Origin: an uncultured Clostridia bacterium
GTDB taxonomy: Bacteria > Bacillota > Clostridia > Oscillospirales > Acutalibacteraceae
Length of the DNA stretch: 64,000 nucleotides
Direction of reading: 5' to 3'
Assembly (NCBI GenBank): GCA_947631945.1
Contig: CANRNI010000008.1
Span: 1 to 64,000, forward strand
Shown piece after piece: positions 61,902 through 64,000 of this stretch. The translations under genes and the position numbers were made by a program. The stretch's first letter is position 1; the number at the start of each line of letters is the position of its first letter. The notes below the pieces were generated by a model, which saw only the letters and a program-made list of their open reading frames with translations, made no database searches and was not told the DNA's origin.

Positions 61902-63746
61902 TTAAATTTCCTGAATGACAGGAATAACTACGGGACTGCGTTTTGTCTTTTCATACATAAATCTCAGCATTTCTTCCTTCATTTTATTTTTGAGAGCGTT
62001 TATATCGCGCCTTTTTGAATAGGCGTATTTATCGAGGAGCCTTATCGCGACTGTCTGAGCCTCTTTAAACAAATCCGATGATTCCTTAATATAAACAAAC
62101 CCTCTCGAATATATTTCGGGTTCGGAAAGATTATAGCCCGTAGCGCTGTCGATAACGGCGGCGATGACTATAACTCCGTCCTCCGAAAGGAGTTTTCTTT
62201 CACGCAGGACTACGCTTCCCACGTCTCCCACTCCGTAACCGTCAACATATACGTTGCCGGCGGGAACGTCTCCCACACTGTAATTATTTTCCGAGAGGAA
62301 CGATATCTCCGTACCGTTTGAAGCCATTATTATCCGGTCGGACGGAATCCCCATGGCTTCACCTAAAAGCGCGTGCTTTCTCAGATGCTTTTGCTCACCG
62401 TGAACCGGTATAAAGAATTTGGGCTTTACAAGACCTAAAACGAGCTTCTGTTCCTCCTGACAGGCGTGACCCGAAACATGGACCTCATACATACGCTCAT
62501 AAACGACGTAAGCGCCAAGCTTCATAAGCTCGTTTACAACGTTTGCAACCGTCTTTTCGTTACCGGGTATCGGAGTCGCGGAAATTATCACGTAATCGTT
62601 GGGACCTACAGAAACCTTTCTGTGGTCGGACATAGCCATACGGGTAAGAGCCGACATAGGCTCTCCCTGACTGCCCGTTGTAATCAGCACAAGCTCGTCG
62701 TCGGCATATTGCTTTATAGCGTCAATGCCTATGATTATTCCGTCGGGGACGTTAAGATAGCCCAGCTCCTGACCTATGGCGACAACGTTTTCGAGACTTC
62801 TGCCCGAAAGCGCGACTTTTCTGCCGAGAGCCGCCGCGACGTTTATTATCTGCTGTACACGGTGTATATTCGAGGCGAAAGTCGCTACTATAAGCCGCCT
62901 TGAACCGGCCTTTCTGAAAAGATTTTCAAAAGATTCTCCGACTTTTCTCTCGCTCTCGGTATATCCCGCGCGTTCCGCGTTTGTCGAATCGGAAAGAAGG
63001 CAAAGCACTCCTTCGTTGCCGAGCTGACCGAGCCTTGCGAGATTCATCATTTCGCCGTCTATGGGCGTGCTGTCTATTTTGAAATCGCCCGTGTGGAGTA
63101 TGACTCCCTCGCGGCATTTTACGGCAAAGGCGAGAGAATCGGGAATAGAGTGATTCACATGTATCGCTTCTATTTCAAAACCGCCTATCTTTACTTTATC
63201 GCCGGGCTTAATGGGACAAAGCTTTACCTTTGAGAGCATTTTTGTTTCCTTCAGCTTACATTCGATAAGACCCAACGTAAGCTTTGTTGAATACACAGGT
63301 GCGTTTACCGTGTTCAGCAAATATGAAAGCGCGCCTATATGGTCCTCATGTCCGTGCGTTATAAAAACGGCTTTGAGCTTTTCCGCATTTTTTTCTATAT
63401 AAGTAAAATCGGGTATAACACTGTCTATGCCCGGCATAGACGAATCGGGAAAGGACAGACCGCAGTCGATTATAATCATCTCGCCGTTATACTCGATAAG
63501 AGTAAGGTTCTTTCCCACCTCGTTAAGACCGCCGAGAAAAGCTATTTTTACGGGAGACGAAAAGTTTTCGGGCTTTTCCTTCTGCTGTTTTTTACGGTGA
63601 GCGTTAGTGTTCGGCTGCTTCTGCCTGCCGCGCGTATCCATGGGAGGCTTCTGCGCCGTAAGCTTAGCTTTATAAAATTTGCCGTAACGCTTAAGCTGAC
63701 CGTTCTCCTTTCCGGCGTATCCTTTATTCTGTTTTTGACTGCTCAT
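61902..63746 (-). CDS. rnj: Ribonuclease J
   Basis: 614 residues. It degrades and processes RNA as 5'-3' exonuclease and endonuclease. The N-terminal 60 residues are basic and disordered-like. The beta-lactamase/beta-CASP core has FITHGHEDHIGALSYLL (metal ligands), GDFKIDSTPIDG, VSGHACQEEQKLVL and HGEQKHLRKHALL. AAAAAAGGAGATATAA precedes the ATG. A good promoter lies about 180 bases upstream. Confidence 0.96.
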   Translation of the reverse strand: MSSQKQNKGYAGKENGQLKRYGKFYKAKLTAQKPPMDTRGRQKQPNTNAHRKKQQKEKPENFSSPVKIAFLGGLNEVGKNLTLIEYNGEMIIIDCGLSFPDSSMPGIDSVIPDFTYIEKNAEKLKAVFITHGHEDHIGALSYLLNTVNAPVYSTKLTLGLIECKLKETKMLSKVKLCPIKPGDKVKIGGFEIEAIHVNHSIPDSLAFAVKCREGVILHTGDFKIDSTPIDGEMMNLARLGQLGNEGVLCLLSDSTNAERAGYTESERKVGESFENLFRKAGSRRLIVATFASNIHRVQQIINVAAALGRKVALSGRSLENVVAIGQELGYLNVPDGIIIGIDAIKQYADDELVLITTGSQGEPMSALTRMAMSDHRKVSVGPNDYVIISATPIPGNEKTVANVVNELMKLGAYVVYERMYEVHVSGHACQEEQKLVLGLVKPKFFIPVHGEQKHLRKHALLGEAMGIPSDRIIMASNGTEISFLSENNYSVGDVPAGNVYVDGYGVGDVGSVVLRERKLLSEDGVIVIAAVIDSATGYNLSEPEIYSRGFVYIKESSDLFKEAQTVAIRLLDKYAYSKRRDINALKNKMKEEMLRFMYEKTKRSPVVIPVIQEI

Positions 63747-63922
63747 TTATATCTCCTTTTTTATTGATTTAATATATATGTAAAACCTCCGTCTGAGGCT
63801 TTTAATTCTAATTAAAAATATGTATAAGCTAAAAAATATGTATAAGCCCTAAAGGGCTTACTGTAACCGCAAAGGCGTCAGCCGCCGATTGTGCGGCGCT
63901 GCATTAAAAACAGCATACTGTC

Positions 63923-63951
63923 ATTTTACACTTATCTGTGAAATATGTCAA
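63923..63951 (-). promoter_or_regulatory. Promoter for rnj
   Basis: On the minus strand TTGACA (63951-63946), exactly 17 bases, TAAAAT (63928-63923). The leader of about 170 bases up to the rnj ATG contains the direct repeat AAAAATATGTATAAGC twice near 63815-63850 and a fragment of the type B repeat end near 63868-63905. Confidence 0.75.
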
Positions 63952-64000
63952 TAGTGTCCGACTTGATTTTCTTCTCAGTTTCGGCGCAAATTTCCTCGGC
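63932..64000 (-). CDS. Possible C-terminal end of an upstream gene (partial)
   Basis: The minus strand from the window edge reads AEEICAETEKKIKSDTIDIF, HR and stop TAA (63934-63932). The composition suits a real C-terminus, but only 22 residues are visible. Its tail overlaps the -35 of the rnj promoter. The frame and family cannot be judged from this piece. Confidence 0.35.
   Translation of the reverse strand, partial: AEEICAETEKKIKSDTIDIFHR

Overview
The window looks like a chromosome segment of an anaerobic, spore-forming Clostridia member (Bacillota), probably of the Ruminococcaceae/Oscillospirales type. Supporting signs are the mother-cell sporulation regulator SpoIIID, two T-box riboswitches (thrS and leu), the Firmicutes gene order dnaB-rplI-gdpP and tilS-hpt-ftsH, ribonuclease J, an Rrf2/IscR regulator, and a type I dockerin, a module typical of cellulosome-bearing clostridia. 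This placement rests on gene content read by eye, not on a database search.

Layout. 1-6551 (+) is the right end of a prophage or phage-derived element. It holds a 135-bp ISL3-type remnant, a frameshifted tail-fibre gene, small tail/lysis-type genes, a tail-type protein carrying a dockerin, and a row of small uncharacterised proteins with Cys/Gly-rich sections. It stops at a two-way terminator and the 3' end of a tRNA-Arg(ACG) gene (6699-6775, -), a classic attachment site. 6780-7470 is decayed DNA with a tandem duplication. 7539-10444 has araA and a Gfo/Idh/MocA oxidoreductase, convergent. 10667-12969 is thrS with its T-box leader. 12995-24959 mixes a large membrane protein, a GNAT acetyltransferase, a DUF2079 protein, an Rrf2 regulator, an HPr-kinase-like ATPase with a small Asn-rich protein, an AraC regulator, cca, nrdR and a two-component system.

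25334-29472 (-) holds ssrA (tmRNA) and smpB, which act together in ribosome rescue, then argS, a DUF1934 protein and ddl. 29688-31241 has spoIIID and a DUF815 ATPase. 31254-42194 (-) is one long branched-chain amino acid locus, leuA-leuC-leuD-leuB-ilvB-ilvN-[GT32 gene]-ilvC-ilvD, behind a leucine T-box and a good promoter. Together these genes make valine and isoleucine precursors and leucine. A foreign-looking, AT-rich glycosyltransferase gene broken at a G7 tract interrupts it. 42421-46668 encodes a 1415-residue secreted surface protein with eleven Cys-pair repeats. 47367-50527 has a membrane-anchored protein and proA/proB (proline synthesis). 50807-50938 encodes an unlisted 43-residue amphipathic peptide. 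51023-53848 has two cyclophilin-type lipoproteins and a polyprenyl-phosphate sugar transferase. 53918-63746 (-) is a housekeeping run: ftsH, hpt, tilS, dnaB, rplI, gdpP and rnj.

Across the window runs a family of about 175-bp hairpin-forming, MITE-like repeats with one shared core but two different sets of terminal inverted repeats. Several copies sit exactly on or within a few bases of gene 3' ends. This family, the dockerin on a phage tail-type protein, the G-tract glycosyltransferase and the 43-residue peptide are the parts most worth a second look.
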